From NCBI RefSeq assembly GCF_900156805.1, contig NZ_FTOQ01000004.1, positions 62,001 to 126,000 of the forward strand: 64,000 nucleotides of DNA. Reading direction: 5' to 3'. Both the position numbers and the translations under genes were made by a program. Below, one piece after another: positions 25,623 to 35,368 of the stretch; positions within the stretch are counted from its first letter, which is position 1; each line of letters opens with the position of its first letter. This stretch comes from Roseivivax lentus. Lineage in GTDB: Bacteria; Pseudomonadota; Alphaproteobacteria; Rhodobacterales; Rhodobacteraceae. A model generated the notes under the pieces. That model saw only the letters and a list, made by a program, of their open reading frames with translations. It made no database searches and had not been told where the DNA came from.

Positions 25623-26807
25623 ATGATCCATGATCGCGACATTTCAGATCAAATTCTCTTCGTGGGACCGGAGGACCGCGTGCCCAAACTGCGCCGGCTG
25701 TCGCTCGTGGCCTCGGGGCAAAGCGACCTTGGCAAGCTGGATCACCGCGAGATCGGCCAGGGCGTGCGCTGCGTGCTCTTCACGACCGATGGCTGCGACG
25801 CCGACCTCAAGGCAATCAGCGCGCTGAAATCGGCACGCAGCGGAATGCTCGATCTCGTCGCCCTCTGCGACAAGGACCTGCCGCTGGCGCGGGTCCGCGC
25901 GCTGACCGCCGCGGGCGCGTCCGAGGTCCTGGATTCCTCGATGTCCGCGCAAGAGATCGAGACCGCGCTTCAGGTTCTGGCGGCGCGCAGCCTGACCGTG
26001 CCGGCGCAGCCCGCACAGACCGCCAAGGCCACGGTGTTCGCCATCGCCCAGGCGCGGGGCGGTGTCGGTGCCACAACCGTCGCCGTCAATCTGGCCGTCG
26101 CATTGGCGGCCGGAGAGCGGCGCGGCGAGACCCCGCGCGTCGCGATCCTCGATCTCGACCTGCAGTTCGGCAATGTCGGCACCTATCTCGACGTCGAAGA
26201 CAATGGCGGGCTTCTGGACCTCATCGCCCATTCCGGTGTGCCCGATGCGGGCAGGATCCTTCAGATCGTGCAGACCAGCGCGCATGGCGTCGACGTCATC
26301 ACCGCGCCCTCGGTGTTCGTGCCGCTGTCCTCCTTCTCGATCGAACTGGCCTGGGCCATCGTGGAGACCCTGAGGGCGCGCTACGATTACCTGATCATCG
26401 ATCTGCCACATGCCGCGCTCGATTGGGTGGGGCCGGTGGTCGAGGATGCCAGCGCCCTCGTGCTGGTCTCGGACAGCTCGGTGCCCTGCATCCGGCATGC
26501 CAAGCGGCTGTGCGATCTTTACCGCGAAACCCGCGTCGCCCTGCCCATCGAATTCGTGATGAACCGCGAGAAGCGGCACTTCTTCAAGACCGAGACGACG
26601 CGGGACGCCGAGGAGCTTCTCGGCGTGCAGGTTGCGGCCTGGCTGCCCGAAGACACCGCCGCGCATCGCCGTGCGGTCGATTTCGGGCAACCGGCGGCCT
26701 GCAAGCGGACCGCCACGCGGAAACAATACCGGAAATGGGCCAAGCGCCTCGCGGCGGCCTCGGCCGGCGCCCATGAGGCCAAGCGGGAGAGTGCAGATGT
26801 TCAATGA
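25623..26807 (+). CDS. cpaE: Tad pilus localisation ATPase CpaE/TadZ
   Basis: 394 residues from ATG 25623, with AGGAG 8 bases upstream. A receiver-like N-terminal domain (about 10-120) lacks clear phospho-acceptor context, then a MinD/ParA-type ATPase begins with ARGGVGATTVAVNLAVAL (about 144-161), the deviant Walker A of TadZ proteins. LDLDLQFGNVGTYL follows as Walker A'. It positions the Tad machine at the pole in characterised species. It overlaps cpaF by 11 bases. Confidence 0.9.
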   Translation: MIHDRDISDQILFVGPEDRVPKLRRLSLVASGQSDLGKLDHREIGQGVRCVLFTTDGCDADLKAISALKSARSGMLDLVALCDKDLPLARVRALTAAGASEVLDSSMSAQEIETALQVLAARSLTVPAQPAQTAKATVFAIAQARGGVGATTVAVNLAVALAAGERRGETPRVAILDLDLQFGNVGTYLDVEDNGGLLDLIAHSGVPDAGRILQIVQTSAHGVDVITAPSVFVPLSSFSIELAWAIVETLRARYDYLIIDLPHAALDWVGPVVEDASALVLVSDSSVPCIRHAKRLCDLYRETRVALPIEFVMNREKRHFFKTETTRDAEELLGVQVAAWLPEDTAAHRRAVDFGQPAACKRTATRKQYRKWAKRLAAASAGAHEAKRESADVQ

Positions 26808-28173
26808 CTTCATGAGCCGAAAGCGCGAAGGCCAACCGGTCACCCCCGTCGTGCCCAAGGTGGCCGAGGCGCGGATATCGCGCGATGTCGATCCCGCGCT
26901 GCAACGCTGGCTGGAACTGAAAAGCGTGCTGCACGAGGCCCTGCTCGACCGGCTGAACCTCGCGGTCATCGACCGCGTGGAGCCCGCCGAACTCAAGCGG
27001 CAGGTCGGCGCGCTGGTCACGCAACTGCTGAACGAGCGCGGCACGAACCTGCGCGGCGACGAAGCGCAAAGGCTGGTGGAGGAGCTGATCTTCGAGGTGA
27101 CGGGCCTCGGCCCGCTCGAGCCGCTGCTGGCCGATCCGACCATCGACGACATCCTCGTGAACTCCCACGAGAAGGTCTATGTCGAACGCCACGGCCAGCT
27201 GGAGCCGACCAATGTGCGCTTCCGCGACGAACGTCACCTGCTGCGCATCATCGACAAGATCGTCTCGTCCATCGGGCGCAGGGTCGACGAGTCCCAGCCC
27301 TGGGTCGATGCGCGCCTCGCCGATGGCAGCCGCGTCAACGCGATCATCCGCCCCTGCGCGGTGGACGGGCCGTCGCTCTCGATCCGGAAATTCTCGAAAC
27401 GGCCCTACTCGCTCGAACGGCTGGTCGCGGCCGGATCGCTGACCGAGGGCGCGGCGGATATCCTGCGCGGGCTCGTGGATGCGCGGCTGAACGTGCTGAT
27501 CTCGGGCGGGACGGGATCGGGCAAGACCACCATGCTCAACGCCATGTCGGCCTTCATCGACACCCGCCAGCGGATCGTCACCATCGAGGACGCGGCGGAG
27601 CTGCAACTCCAGCAGGACCATGTGGTGCGCCTCGAGACGCGGCCGCCCAGCATCGAGGGGTCGGGCGCCATTACCCAGCGCGACCTCGTCCGCAACGCGC
27701 TGCGCATGCGCCCCGACCGGATCATCGTGGGCGAGGTGCGCGGGGTCGAATGTTTCGACATGCTGCAGGCGATGAATACCGGCCACGAGGGCTCCATGAC
27801 GACGGTGCACGCGAACTCCGCCCGCGATGCGTTGGGGCGTCTGGAGCAGATGGTGACGATGATGGGCGCGGATATGCCGCTGCGCACGATCCGCGCGCAG
27901 ATCGGCTCGGCCATCGACGTCATCGTGCAGCTGTCGCGCCTCTCGGACGGCAAACGCCGGGTGATGAGCATCTCGGAGGTCACCGGCATGGAGGGAGACG
28001 TCATCACCCTGCAAGACATCTTCGCCTTCCACAAATCCGGACGCGGCGCGGAGGGGCAGGTGCTGGGTGAGATGCAATATACCGGCGTCCGGCCCGCCTT
28101 CATGGCGAAATTCGCCGCCAACGGCATCGAGCTTGCGGCGAACACGCTTGCAATCCGGGAGAACCAGGGATGA
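26797..28173 (+). CDS. cpaF: Tad pilus assembly ATPase CpaF/TadA
   Basis: 458 residues from ATG 26797, which lies inside the end of cpaE. Secretion-ATPase motifs are intact: Walker [12 protein letters not shown] (about 237-247), [10 protein letters not shown] (Asp box/Glu region), and [13 protein letters not shown] with the catalytic His. It is a cytoplasmic hexamer that powers both extension and retraction of Flp pili with TadB/TadC. Length is normal. It overlaps tadB by 4 bases. Confidence 0.95.
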   Translation: MFNDFMSRKREGQPVTPVVPKVAEARISRDVDPALQRWLELKSVLHEALLDRLNLAVIDRVEPAELKRQVGALVTQLLNERGTNLRGDEAQRLVEELIFEVTGLGPLEPLLADPTIDDILVNSHEKVYVERHGQLEPTNVRFRDERHLLRIIDKIVSSIGRRVDESQPWVDARLADGSRVNAIIRPCAVDGPSLSIRKFSKRPYSLERLVAAGSLTEGAADILRGLVDARLNVLISGGTGSGKTTMLNAMSAFIDTRQRIVTIEDAAELQLQQDHVVRLETRPPSIEGSGAITQRDLVRNALRMRPDRIIVGEVRGVECFDMLQAMNTGHEGSMTTVHANSARDALGRLEQMVTMMGADMPLRTIRAQIGSAIDVIVQLSRLSDGKRRVMSISEVTGMEGDVITLQDIFAFHKSGRGAEGQVLGEMQYTGVRPAFMAKFAANGIELAANTLAIRENQG

Positions 28174-29147
28174 TCGCCGAATATCTCCAATCCCTGCAGC
28201 AGGCCGACATCCTGCGCATGCTTCTGATCCTGCTCGGCGCGCTTCTGGCGGTCGAGGGGATACGGCAGATCGCCAGCGAAGAGACGCGCGACCTGCAAAC
28301 CCGCAACCGCCGCATGCGGATGATCGCCAAGGGGGTCGACGAGTCCAAGATCGTCGATGCGCTGATGCGCAACGCAAGGGAGGCCGATACCGGCGGCCGC
28401 GGCCCTTGGAGCGCGCTGGAGAAACGCTTCGCGCGCACCGACCTGCGGTTCGGCCCGGCGGTGGGCCTCGCCGGTGCGCTGGCGCTGACGGTCGTGATCT
28501 ACTTCTTCGCCCAAAGAAGCCTGTCACCGGCGCTCGCGGGCCTCTTCGCCGTGGGCTTCGGGCTGGGCCTGCCCTTCGCGATGCTCGACCGGCTGGCCGA
28601 GGCGCGGGCGGCGAAGCTGTCGGAACAATTGCCCGACGCCATCGACATGATGGCCCGCGGGTTGCGGATCGGCCACCCGATCAACGTCACGCTGCGCCGG
28701 GTCGCCCGCGACATGCCCGACCCGATCGGAAGCGAGTTCGGTCTCATCGAGGACCGGGTCCGCGCCGGTCTCGAGCTGGGCGAGGCGTTCAGCGAATTCG
28801 CCGCGCGGATCGACACCGAGGACATGCATTATCTTTCGGCAACCATCCGGCTGCAGCACCGCACCGGCGGCAACCTCGCCCGGGTTCTGGGCGTGCTCAG
28901 CCGCGTGATCCGCGGACGGCTGAACATGCGCAAGAAGATCGGTGCGATCTCGGCCGAGGGCCGGCTGAGCGGGATCATCCTGACCATGATGCCCTTCATC
29001 ATCGTGGGCACGATCCATGCCTCGACGCCGTCCTTCTTCCTCGACGTGGCGGATCACCCGATCTTCATGCCCGTGGCCGCCGCGGTGCTGGCGCTGGTCG
29101 CGCTTCAGGGCATCATCCTGCACCGCCTCACCAATTTCGACTTCTGA
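28170..29147 (+). CDS. tadB: Tad inner-membrane platform protein TadB
   Basis: 325 residues with membrane helices near 10-28, 95-132, 268-290 and 298-318 around a cytoplasmic GspF-like domain (about 148-265; [18 protein letters not shown], later [14 protein letters not shown]). TadB pairs with TadC to form the platform that couples CpaF to pilin assembly. The start overlaps the cpaF stop by 4 bases. Domain order is ordinary. Confidence 0.92.
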   Translation: MIAEYLQSLQQADILRMLLILLGALLAVEGIRQIASEETRDLQTRNRRMRMIAKGVDESKIVDALMRNAREADTGGRGPWSALEKRFARTDLRFGPAVGLAGALALTVVIYFFAQRSLSPALAGLFAVGFGLGLPFAMLDRLAEARAAKLSEQLPDAIDMMARGLRIGHPINVTLRRVARDMPDPIGSEFGLIEDRVRAGLELGEAFSEFAARIDTEDMHYLSATIRLQHRTGGNLARVLGVLSRVIRGRLNMRKKIGAISAEGRLSGIILTMMPFIIVGTIHASTPSFFLDVADHPIFMPVAAAVLALVALQGIILHRLTNFDF

Positions 29148-29162
29148 CGCGAGGGTCCCGCC

Positions 29163-30149
29163 ATGAACGATCTTTTCGATCTCCCGGCCACCCTGCTCAG
29201 CCTGTCCTGGCCCGAGCTTCTCGCACTCGCGCTCGTCGCGGGGGGCCTCTTCGTGATGGTGGTCGGTGCCGCGACCGCCTTCTCGCCGGAAAGCGCGGTT
29301 CTGCGCCGGCGCATCCGCGCCGCGACCGATACCGGGCTGCGCAACGACATCGTCCGGCCCTGGGACAACGACCCGACCGGCGCCCTGCGCCTGTTCGTGC
29401 CGCTGTCGGGGCGCGAGCGATTGAAGGTCGCGGCGAAGCTGCGCCAGGCGGGCATCCACGCGCCGCGGGCGGTGCGCCGCTTCTTTCTGATCCGTTCGCT
29501 GCTGGCCGCGCTGCTGCCCGCGGCTTTTCTGGCGCTGGCCTGGTTCGGAGACGCGCTTCCCGACGCGGTGACCCGCTTTCTCGCCCCGCTGACACGGCTG
29601 ACGCCCGCGCATGCCTTCATGATCTCGGTCGGGCTGTTGGCGCTTGGCTTCTACGGTCCGGCGCTCTGGCTGCGCCACCGTATCTCGACCCGGAAGACCG
29701 CGATCGAGCGGGGATTTCCCGGCGCACTCGACCTCATGCAGGTGGCCATCGAGGCGGGCCATGGCTTCGACGTGGCGATGAACCGCGTGGCCAGCGACAT
29801 CCGCAGGTTCTGCCCGGCGCTGGCCGACGAGTTCACGATCATGCAGCTCGAAATCCAGGCCGGCAAACCGCGCGACGAGGCCTTCCGCGAGTTGGAGCGC
29901 CGCACCGGGCTCGCCGAAATGGCGGCCTTCGCCAATGTCGTCCAGCAGGCGACCGAGTTCGGGACCCCGGTCTCGGAAGCGCTCGAGGCCTATGCGATCG
30001 AAATGCGCAACGACCGCGAATTGCGCGCTCAGACCAAGGCAAACCAGCTGCCCGTGAAGATGTCCGGCGTGCTGGCCGCCTGCATGATGCCGGTCCTGCT
30101 GCTGATCATGCTGACGCCCATCGCGATCCGCTGGGTCACCGTAATGTGA
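29163..30149 (+). CDS. tadC: Tad inner-membrane platform protein TadC
   Basis: 328 residues with helices near 15-40, 105-128, 145-170 and 298-325 and a GspF-like domain (about 170-290; ERGFPGALDLMQVAIEAGHG, then EFGTPVSEALEAYA). It is the second platform subunit. It follows tadB by 15 bases. In most alphaproteobacterial tad loci tadD comes next; here there is only a gap followed by a tRNA. Confidence 0.92.
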   Translation: MNDLFDLPATLLSLSWPELLALALVAGGLFVMVVGAATAFSPESAVLRRRIRAATDTGLRNDIVRPWDNDPTGALRLFVPLSGRERLKVAAKLRQAGIHAPRAVRRFFLIRSLLAALLPAAFLALAWFGDALPDAVTRFLAPLTRLTPAHAFMISVGLLALGFYGPALWLRHRISTRKTAIERGFPGALDLMQVAIEAGHGFDVAMNRVASDIRRFCPALADEFTIMQLEIQAGKPRDEAFRELERRTGLAEMAAFANVVQQATEFGTPVSEALEAYAIEMRNDRELRAQTKANQLPVKMSGVLAACMMPVLLLIMLTPIAIRWVTVM

Positions 30150-30473
30150 CGCCGGATGGGCCATGGGCGCCGCGGGCATGAGAGCCTGAAGGAGATCGAA
30201 CGCTGCATGAAAGACGCAGACCGTCGCCGCTTATCGGAGCCATCTGCTCTGGCATCTCACATTTTTCTCTAAGTTGAACACGGCAAATGCTTCCCGCCGG
30301 GAGCCGTTTGTCTTTTGAAGCGTATCGACACGCGGCTACGCGCAAGTGGCGCCAACCACGCACGGCACTTCCGCGACAATCCTGAAATATTATGTCTTTG
30401 AGACCGGTGCTGTTCGCAGATCTTCAGAAGCATCCGAAGAGCAAAACTGTCTAAGCCTACATCAGAATTCAAG
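30150..30473. other. Gap after tadC without a supported gene
   Basis: About 320 bases. An AAGGAG sequence at about 30189-30194 is followed 12 bases later by a 21-codon frame (30207-30272) that has no recognisable product. The distal part is AT-richer. No tadD remnant is recognisable by eye. Confidence 0.4.
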
Positions 30474-30505
30474 AAAAAACCGCGCAACCCGTTTGGGTCA
30501 CGCGG
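30474..30505 (-). terminator. Intrinsic terminator of tRNA-Arg
   Basis: On the minus strand a 5-bp GC stem plus a 4-bp stem around a 2-base internal mismatch and a 4-base loop is followed by six T (A-run at 30474-30479 on the + strand). It begins about 15 bases after the tRNA 3' end. Confidence 0.85.
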
Positions 30506-30519
30506 CTTTCCAAGAATTC

Positions 30520-30596
30520 TGGCGGACCGAGGAGGATTCGAACCCCCGACCCCCTGATTCGTAGTCAGGTACTCTATCCAGCTGAGCTATCGGTCC
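30520..30596 (-). tRNA. tRNA-Arg (anticodon ACG)
   Basis: The minus strand folds into a full cloverleaf: acceptor stem GGACCGA with TCGGTCC, D-arm AGCTCAGCTGGATAGAGT, anticodon stem CCTGA/TCAGG with loop CTACGAA (anticodon ACG), and T-arm with GGTTCGAATCC. CCA is encoded (30520-30522). A34 would be deaminated to inosine by TadA to read CGU, CGC and CGA. It is 77 bases with a dedicated terminator downstream. Confidence 0.97.
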
Positions 30597-30674
30597 AGTG
30601 AGGGGCGAATTATCCGCCAGCCCACGCGAATGCAAGGGCCGCGTGCGAAAATTCTGCCGCTTCCGCCGCCGAGG

Positions 30675-32054
30675 TCAGAGGTCGCCCATGGGCAGGCGGA
30701 TCACGAAAAGCGTGCCGGTCGCGTCCGAGCGCTTGAGGTCAAGCTCGCCGCCATGGCCCCGGACCAGCTCCGCGACGATGGCGAGGCCGAGACCGGAGCC
30801 GCCCTTGCGCGCACCGCCCTGGAACGGCTGGAACAGGAATTCCCGCGCTTTCGGCGGCAGGCCCGGGCCGGTGTCGCAGACCTCGATCACCCAGTCGGTG
30901 TCGTTGCTGCGCGCGCGGACATTGATCTCGCCGCCCTGCCCCGACCCGGTGATCGCCTGCCGCGCGTTGCGCACGAGGTTCGACAGCATCCGGTGCACCT
31001 GTTCGGGATCGCCGCGCATGGTCAGGGACGCCGGGATATCGGCCGAGAGCGAGACGTCGTCTTCGCCGATGGCCAGCCGTTCGGCCTCGAAGACATCGTC
31101 GACAAGCTCGGCGAGGTTGAAGCGGGTCAGCATCGGCGTGGGCTCCTCGGCCCGCCCGAAGGCGAGCGTGCTTTCGCACAGGCTGACCGCGCGGGTGATG
31201 GAGCCCACGAGCTTCGGCGCCATCCGGCGCACGAGCGGGTCCTCGGAGCCTTCGATCCGGTCGGTGAAAAGCTGCGCCGAGGTCAGGATATTGCGCAGAT
31301 CGTGGCTCACCCGGGCCACCGCGCCGCCAAGCTGCGCCAGCCGCTCCTTCTGCTTCAGCGATTGCGTGAGCTGCGATTGCAGGCTCTGCAGCGCGTCCTC
31401 GGCTTCGCGGATCTCGGTCACGCGGGCCTTGGGCTGGATGATGCGGCGGGCATCCTCGGGCGCCTTGGCATAGGCCTGCATGTTGCTGACCACGGACTTG
31501 ATCTGTTTCACGAGGAATTGCCGCACGGCGAGGAACAGAAGCCCCGCCGTGATGACCGAGATGAAGAGCGACAGGGCGAGGATGCGCAGACCGTAATCGA
31601 TCATCGCCTCGCGCAGACGCTGGGTGTCCATGGTCGTTTCGATCAGGAGCCCCGCGTCGCGGGACGGCGCGCCGATCACGCGGATGATCTCGGGCGTGGG
31701 GTCGAGCAACCGCTCCACCGCGTCGACGATCAGCACCAGCGCGCCGGGATCGCGCAGATCGAAGGTTTCCGCGATAGGGCCCGGCATGGGCGAGGACAGC
31801 ACCAGCTGGCGCGCCGCATCCCGCCGCAGCACCACGTTGAACACGCCCGCATTGAGCAGCAGCTCCTCCTCGAGATCGCTGTCGAGCATGTCGTCGGCCA
31901 GAAGTGCCAGCGAGGCGATCTGCGCGCGTTCCAGCCGGTCGTTGAGGTAATCGAGCCGGAACCGCGCGATCGAGGGGAAGAAGATGAACGCCTCGGCCAG
32001 CATCACGAACAGCACCGTGAGGATCAAAAAGCGTCCTGAAAGGGTGCGGAACAT
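30675..32054 (-). CDS. Orphan membrane sensor histidine kinase
   Basis: 459 residues. Two membrane helices (about 7-27 and 157-180) flank a periplasmic sensor region, followed by a HAMP-like linker/coiled coil, the H-box ARVSHDLRN with the phospho-acceptor His near 250, N-box NLVRNARQAI, G1 DTGPGLPP and G2 GGSGLGLAI. It would autophosphorylate and pass phosphate to a response regulator, but none is encoded nearby. It follows the flavoprotein gene by 23 bases on the minus strand and is the last gene of that unit. The signal is unknown. Confidence 0.9.
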   Translation of the reverse strand: MFRTLSGRFLILTVLFVMLAEAFIFFPSIARFRLDYLNDRLERAQIASLALLADDMLDSDLEEELLLNAGVFNVVLRRDAARQLVLSSPMPGPIAETFDLRDPGALVLIVDAVERLLDPTPEIIRVIGAPSRDAGLLIETTMDTQRLREAMIDYGLRILALSLFISVITAGLLFLAVRQFLVKQIKSVVSNMQAYAKAPEDARRIIQPKARVTEIREAEDALQSLQSQLTQSLKQKERLAQLGGAVARVSHDLRNILTSAQLFTDRIEGSEDPLVRRMAPKLVGSITRAVSLCESTLAFGRAEEPTPMLTRFNLAELVDDVFEAERLAIGEDDVSLSADIPASLTMRGDPEQVHRMLSNLVRNARQAITGSGQGGEINVRARSNDTDWVIEVCDTGPGLPPKAREFLFQPFQGGARKGGSGLGLAIVAELVRGHGGELDLKRSDATGTLFVIRLPMGDL

Positions 32055-32077
32055 GGGCGCTACAAAACTCCTGCCCG

Positions 32078-33496
32078 TTAGGGAATGTACCTCTGCACGA
32101 AGCCCACGATCCGTTTGACCGCCGTGCTCTCGAACAATCTAGGCGAAAAGTAAGCACCCGCCGCACGTTTGTTAAGCTCGCCATAGGTGGGATAGGGCGA
32201 AACCATGCTGGTGATGGCCTTCATCTTCAATCCGTTGGCCAGCGCGAAGGCCCAGAAGTTGATATGCTCGCCCGCCTGGTGGCCGACGATGGAGGCACCG
32301 ACGGGTTTGCCGCCCGCCACCATCACCTTGATCAGGCCCGTCGTGTGCCGTTCCGCCTGCGCCCGGTCGTTGCCGTCGTAGTGAAAGCGCACCACCTCGA
32401 GCTTCGGCCCGTGCTTTTTCTTCGCCTGCGCCTCGGTCAGGCCGACCTGTGCCAGCTCGGGTTCGATATAGGTGGCCCAGGGAATGTGGCTGGTCTTGGC
32501 CTTGGCCGGCAGGCCGAAGAGCGCCGACTGCACCACCACGCCCGCGTGATAGCCCGCCACATGGGTGAATTGCAGCCCGCCCGCGGCATCGCCGATGGCG
32601 TAGACGCGCTTGTTCGTAGTCTTGAGATGATCGTCCACCTTCACGCCGGTCCCGGTGGTCTTGATCCCCGCCTTGTCGAGATCGAGCGCCTCCGTGTTGG
32701 CCTTGCGCCCCACCGCGACGAGGATGTGGCTGCCCTTGAAGACGCGGCCATCCTCGGTCTCGACCTCGATGGCGCCCGCGGCGCCGCGGATCTCCTTGGC
32801 CAGCGCGTCTTCCTCGATCACCAGCCCCTCGCCGCGCAGCCGCTCGAGCGCGATGGCGGCCAGTTCCGGATCGTCCTTGCCCAGCGCCTTGGCGCCTTCG
32901 ATCACCGTGACTTGGCTGCCCAGACGGCGATGCGCCTGCGCCATCTCCATGCCGATGGGCCCGCCGCCGATGACCAGCAGGTGCTCGGGCAGCTCGCGCA
33001 GGTCCCAGAGCGATTCGTTCGTCAGATAGGGCACCTGGTCGAGACCCGGGATCGGCGGCACGAAGGCGGTCGATCCGGTGGCGATCACGATGCGCCGCGC
33101 GGTGATGCGGAAACTGGCCGTCTCGACCGTGTCCTCCGAGACGAAGCGTCCCTCTTCCTGAATGACGCGGGCGCCGAAGCCCTCGAACCGCTCCACGCTG
33201 TCATGGGGCGCGATGGAGGCGATGACGTCATGCACGTGGTCCTTGACCGCCGCGTAATCGACCTTGGGCTCCACGGCTGCGATCCCGAACTGGGCGGCGT
33301 TCCGCATCTGGTGGGCGACCTTGCCCGCCTTGATGAGCGCCTTCGAGGGCACACAGCCGTAATTCAGGCAATCGCCGCCCATCTTGTGCCGCTCCAGCAG
33401 CACCACGTCCGCGCCCATCTGGGCCGCCCCGGCGACCACCGACAATCCGCCCGAGCCCGCGCCGATGACCAGCAAATCCGTCTTGATCGTTTCCAT
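32078..33496 (-). CDS. Pyridine-nucleotide-disulfide oxidoreductase (MerA/Lpd-like flavoprotein)
   Basis: 472 residues. FAD-binding GAGSGG at 12-17, redox-active CLNYGC at 43-48, NAD-binding VIGGGPIGME near 174 and a second FAD motif YAIGDAAGG near 300 are all present. In the dimer-interface region, where dihydrolipoyl dehydrogenase has HxHPTxSE with the catalytic His, this protein reads SPYPTYGE, so the usual acid-base His is absent. It is therefore unlikely to be a true Lpd. It lies next to a TVP38 membrane protein (3-base spacing), a frequent pairing of unknown meaning. Confidence 0.88.
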   Translation of the reverse strand: METIKTDLLVIGAGSGGLSVVAGAAQMGADVVLLERHKMGGDCLNYGCVPSKALIKAGKVAHQMRNAAQFGIAAVEPKVDYAAVKDHVHDVIASIAPHDSVERFEGFGARVIQEEGRFVSEDTVETASFRITARRIVIATGSTAFVPPIPGLDQVPYLTNESLWDLRELPEHLLVIGGGPIGMEMAQAHRRLGSQVTVIEGAKALGKDDPELAAIALERLRGEGLVIEEDALAKEIRGAAGAIEVETEDGRVFKGSHILVAVGRKANTEALDLDKAGIKTTGTGVKVDDHLKTTNKRVYAIGDAAGGLQFTHVAGYHAGVVVQSALFGLPAKAKTSHIPWATYIEPELAQVGLTEAQAKKKHGPKLEVVRFHYDGNDRAQAERHTTGLIKVMVAGGKPVGASIVGHQAGEHINFWAFALANGLKMKAITSMVSPYPTYGELNKRAAGAYFSPRLFESTAVKRIVGFVQRYIP

Positions 33497-33499
33497 GGC

Positions 33500-34237
33500 T
33501 CAGAGCCCTTTCTTGCCGCGCACGGCCTTGAGGAGGATGGGAAGGGCCGCCAGCGCGCAAAGCCCGAGGATCGGCAGCAGGATCTGCGGCTCGAAGATGA
33601 TGCCGAGGTTCGGGGTCTCGCCGCGCTCGAACACCTGGCCGAGGCCCGCGCCCACCGATGTATAGACCACCGCGCCCGGGATGATCCCGAGGAAGGTGGT
33701 CACGACGAAGCGCCAGAGCGACACGCCCACGAAGGCCGGCACCACGTTGGCCACGAAAAAGGGCACGGCGGGGATCAGGCGGATGAGAAACAGCATTTCC
33801 CACTGGTTCTCGTCGATGCCGGTCTTGATGCGGCGCACGAGCCCGTCCGAGGCGTTCATCTTCTCGGCCATCTTCTCACCCAGGCCCCAGCGCGCGGCGG
33901 CGAAGATCAGCGTCGCGCCGATGGTCGCTGCGGTGATGTTGAACAGTGCCCCCGGGAAGGTCGCGAAGAGAAACCCGCCGGTCAGCGTCGCCACGGTTGC
34001 CCCGGGCAGCGAGAAGGCGACGATCAGCACATAGGCCAGGATGAACACGCCCACCGTCATCGCGTAATTGGCGTCGCGGAAGGCCAGAAGCGCCTCGCGA
34101 TTCTCGCGCAGCGTATCGAAGGTCAGGTAATCCCTGAGCGTGAAGGCGCCGATGGCCGCCACGACGACGATTGCGATCAGGGGCAAGTTGCGTATCAGCG
34201 GCGATCGGGTGTCGGTGTCGGGCATGTCGCGGTCCAT
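33500..34237 (-). CDS. TVP38/TMEM64 (VTT-domain) membrane protein
   Basis: 245 residues (or 241 from the Met at 34225). Six or so hydrophobic segments; the VTT core is marked by LPGATVATLTGGFLFATFPG and by RLIPAVPFFVANVVPAFVG (about 160-178), followed by FLGIIPGAVVYTSVGAG. Related proteins act as lipid scramblases or undecaprenyl-phosphate-type lipid transporters in some organisms (DedA superfamily). The substrate is unknown here. It is the first gene of a minus-strand unit with the flavoprotein and histidine kinase. Confidence 0.85.
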   Translation of the reverse strand: MDRDMPDTDTRSPLIRNLPLIAIVVVAAIGAFTLRDYLTFDTLRENREALLAFRDANYAMTVGVFILAYVLIVAFSLPGATVATLTGGFLFATFPGALFNITAATIGATLIFAAARWGLGEKMAEKMNASDGLVRRIKTGIDENQWEMLFLIRLIPAVPFFVANVVPAFVGVSLWRFVVTTFLGIIPGAVVYTSVGAGLGQVFERGETPNLGIIFEPQILLPILGLCALAALPILLKAVRGKKGL

Positions 34238-34430
34238 CGGTCAGAAATCCTGTGTCAGCCTCTCGGGTTCCCTACAACATGCGGATGCGGCGGCCGGATC
34301 GACAGGCGTCTCACGGGCGCTTGATGCAGGTTTCCGCTTTCGCGGGTCCTTTGATGTCCGCGGAGGGCATTCTGTAACAATTCCCCGCGGCACGGGGCGC
34401 AATTTGTTGCAGACTCCCCCGTTCAGAGGT

Positions 34431-34459
34431 TTGACTTGGCCCGGCTTCTTCCCTATGGA
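34431..34459 (+). promoter_or_regulatory. Sigma-70 promoter of rpmH
   Basis: TTGACT (34431-34436) and TATGGA (34454-34459) are spaced by 17 bases, 70 bases before the rpmH start. It is the best-matching housekeeping promoter in the window and fits a highly expressed ribosomal gene. Confidence 0.7.
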
Positions 34460-34528
34460 GCGGGCTTCTAGAGATTCATGGGCTCCGCGGATATCCTCCG
34501 CCCGCGCCCGAGACGACGGAGCAGACAG

Positions 34529-34666
34529 ATGTCGAAACGCACGTTTCAGCCTTCCAACCTGGTGCGCAAGCGCCGCCACGGGTTTCGCGCGCGCATGGCC
34601 ACCAAGGCCGGCCGCAAGATCCTGAACGCGCGCCGCGCACGGGGCCGCAAGAGCCTGAGCGCCTAA
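34529..34666 (+). CDS. rpmH: 50S ribosomal protein L34
   Basis: 45 residues, [10 protein letters not shown] to RGRKSLSA, a textbook bacterial L34 with the [17 protein letters not shown] core. I chose ATG 34529 (GGAGCAGAC upstream); an in-frame ATG at 34478 would add a non-conserved leader. It is a small, very basic component of the large ribosomal subunit. It opens the rpmH-rnpA-yidD run. Confidence 0.98.
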
Positions 34667-34680
34667 TCCTTTCCGGGACA

Positions 34681-35112
34681 ATGGTGACCTTGATGACGCC
34701 GCCGAAGGCCCCCGACCAGACGGACGGGACCCTGCCTTCGGCGGCGTCCTCATGCGCCATGCCGGTCGCGCTTGCGACGCTGACGAAGCGGTCGGAATTC
34801 CTGCGCGCGGCGCGGGGCGACAAGCAGGGCACGGCCTCGATGATGGTGCAGGGCCAGGCCCGCGCCGATGGCGGGGATGCGATCCGCGTCGGCTTCACCT
34901 GTTCCAAGAAGGTCGGCAATGCCGTGGCCCGCAACCGCGCCAAGCGCCGCCTGCGGGCCGCCGCGCGCGAGGTCGTGGCGCGTCACGGCCGTCCGGGCTG
35001 GGATTACGTGCTCATCGGCAAGCGCGACGTCACCGCCGCACGGCCCTTCGAGGCGCTGAAATCCGATCTCGCCCACGCGCTGCGCAAACTGCACGAGCGC
35101 GCGGCGCCGTGA
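34681..35112 (+). CDS. rnpA: Ribonuclease P protein component
   Basis: 143 residues from ATG 34681, or 139 from the in-frame ATG at 34693, which begins MTPPKAPDQ and may be the true start. The conserved part starts near [13 protein letters not shown], continues with [20 protein letters not shown] (the RNR RNA-binding motif) and ends with [18 protein letters not shown]. It assists the RNase P RNA in 5' processing of tRNA precursors. The stop overlaps yidD by 4 bases. Confidence 0.95.
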   Translation: MVTLMTPPKAPDQTDGTLPSAASSCAMPVALATLTKRSEFLRAARGDKQGTASMMVQGQARADGGDAIRVGFTCSKKVGNAVARNRAKRRLRAAAREVVARHGRPGWDYVLIGKRDVTAARPFEALKSDLAHALRKLHERAAP

Positions 35113-35336
35113 GCCCGCTTGCCCGCCTCGTCGCGCTGCCCGTCCACGGCTATCGCCTGTTCCTGTCGCCCTGGCTCGGCCGCTCCTGCCGGTTCCAGCC
35201 CACCTGTTCGGCCTATGCGCTCGAGGCGCTCGAGGTTCATGGCGCGCTGCGTGGCGGCTGGCTCGCCGCGCGGCGCATCGCGCGCTGCCATCCCTGGGGC
35301 GGCTCGGGCGTCGACAACGTGCCGCCGCGCCGCTAA
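35109..35336 (+). CDS. yidD: Membrane protein insertion efficiency factor YidD
   Basis: 75 residues from GTG 35109 (GTGA overlap with rnpA). The family features are clear: amphipathic N-terminus with [30 protein letters not shown] (about 27-42) and a C-terminal [14 protein letters not shown]. YidD is a membrane-peripheral helper of YidC insertase. Length is normal. Confidence 0.95.
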   Translation: MSPLARLVALPVHGYRLFLSPWLGRSCRFQPTCSAYALEALEVHGALRGGWLAARRIARCHPWGGSGVDNVPPRR

Positions 35337-35368
35337 GAGGCGGGCTAACCGTCCCCACAGGTCCCGTC

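Noticed and set aside
28067-30181. A 704-codon + strand frame across cpaF end, tadB and tadC
   Set aside because: Arg/Pro-rich shadow of tadB and tadC, which carry membrane helices and GspF-like domains.
30207-30272. A 21-codon frame after tadC behind AAGGAG
   Set aside because: The ribosome-site spacing (12 bases) is long and the product has no recognisable feature; noted only as a weak possibility.
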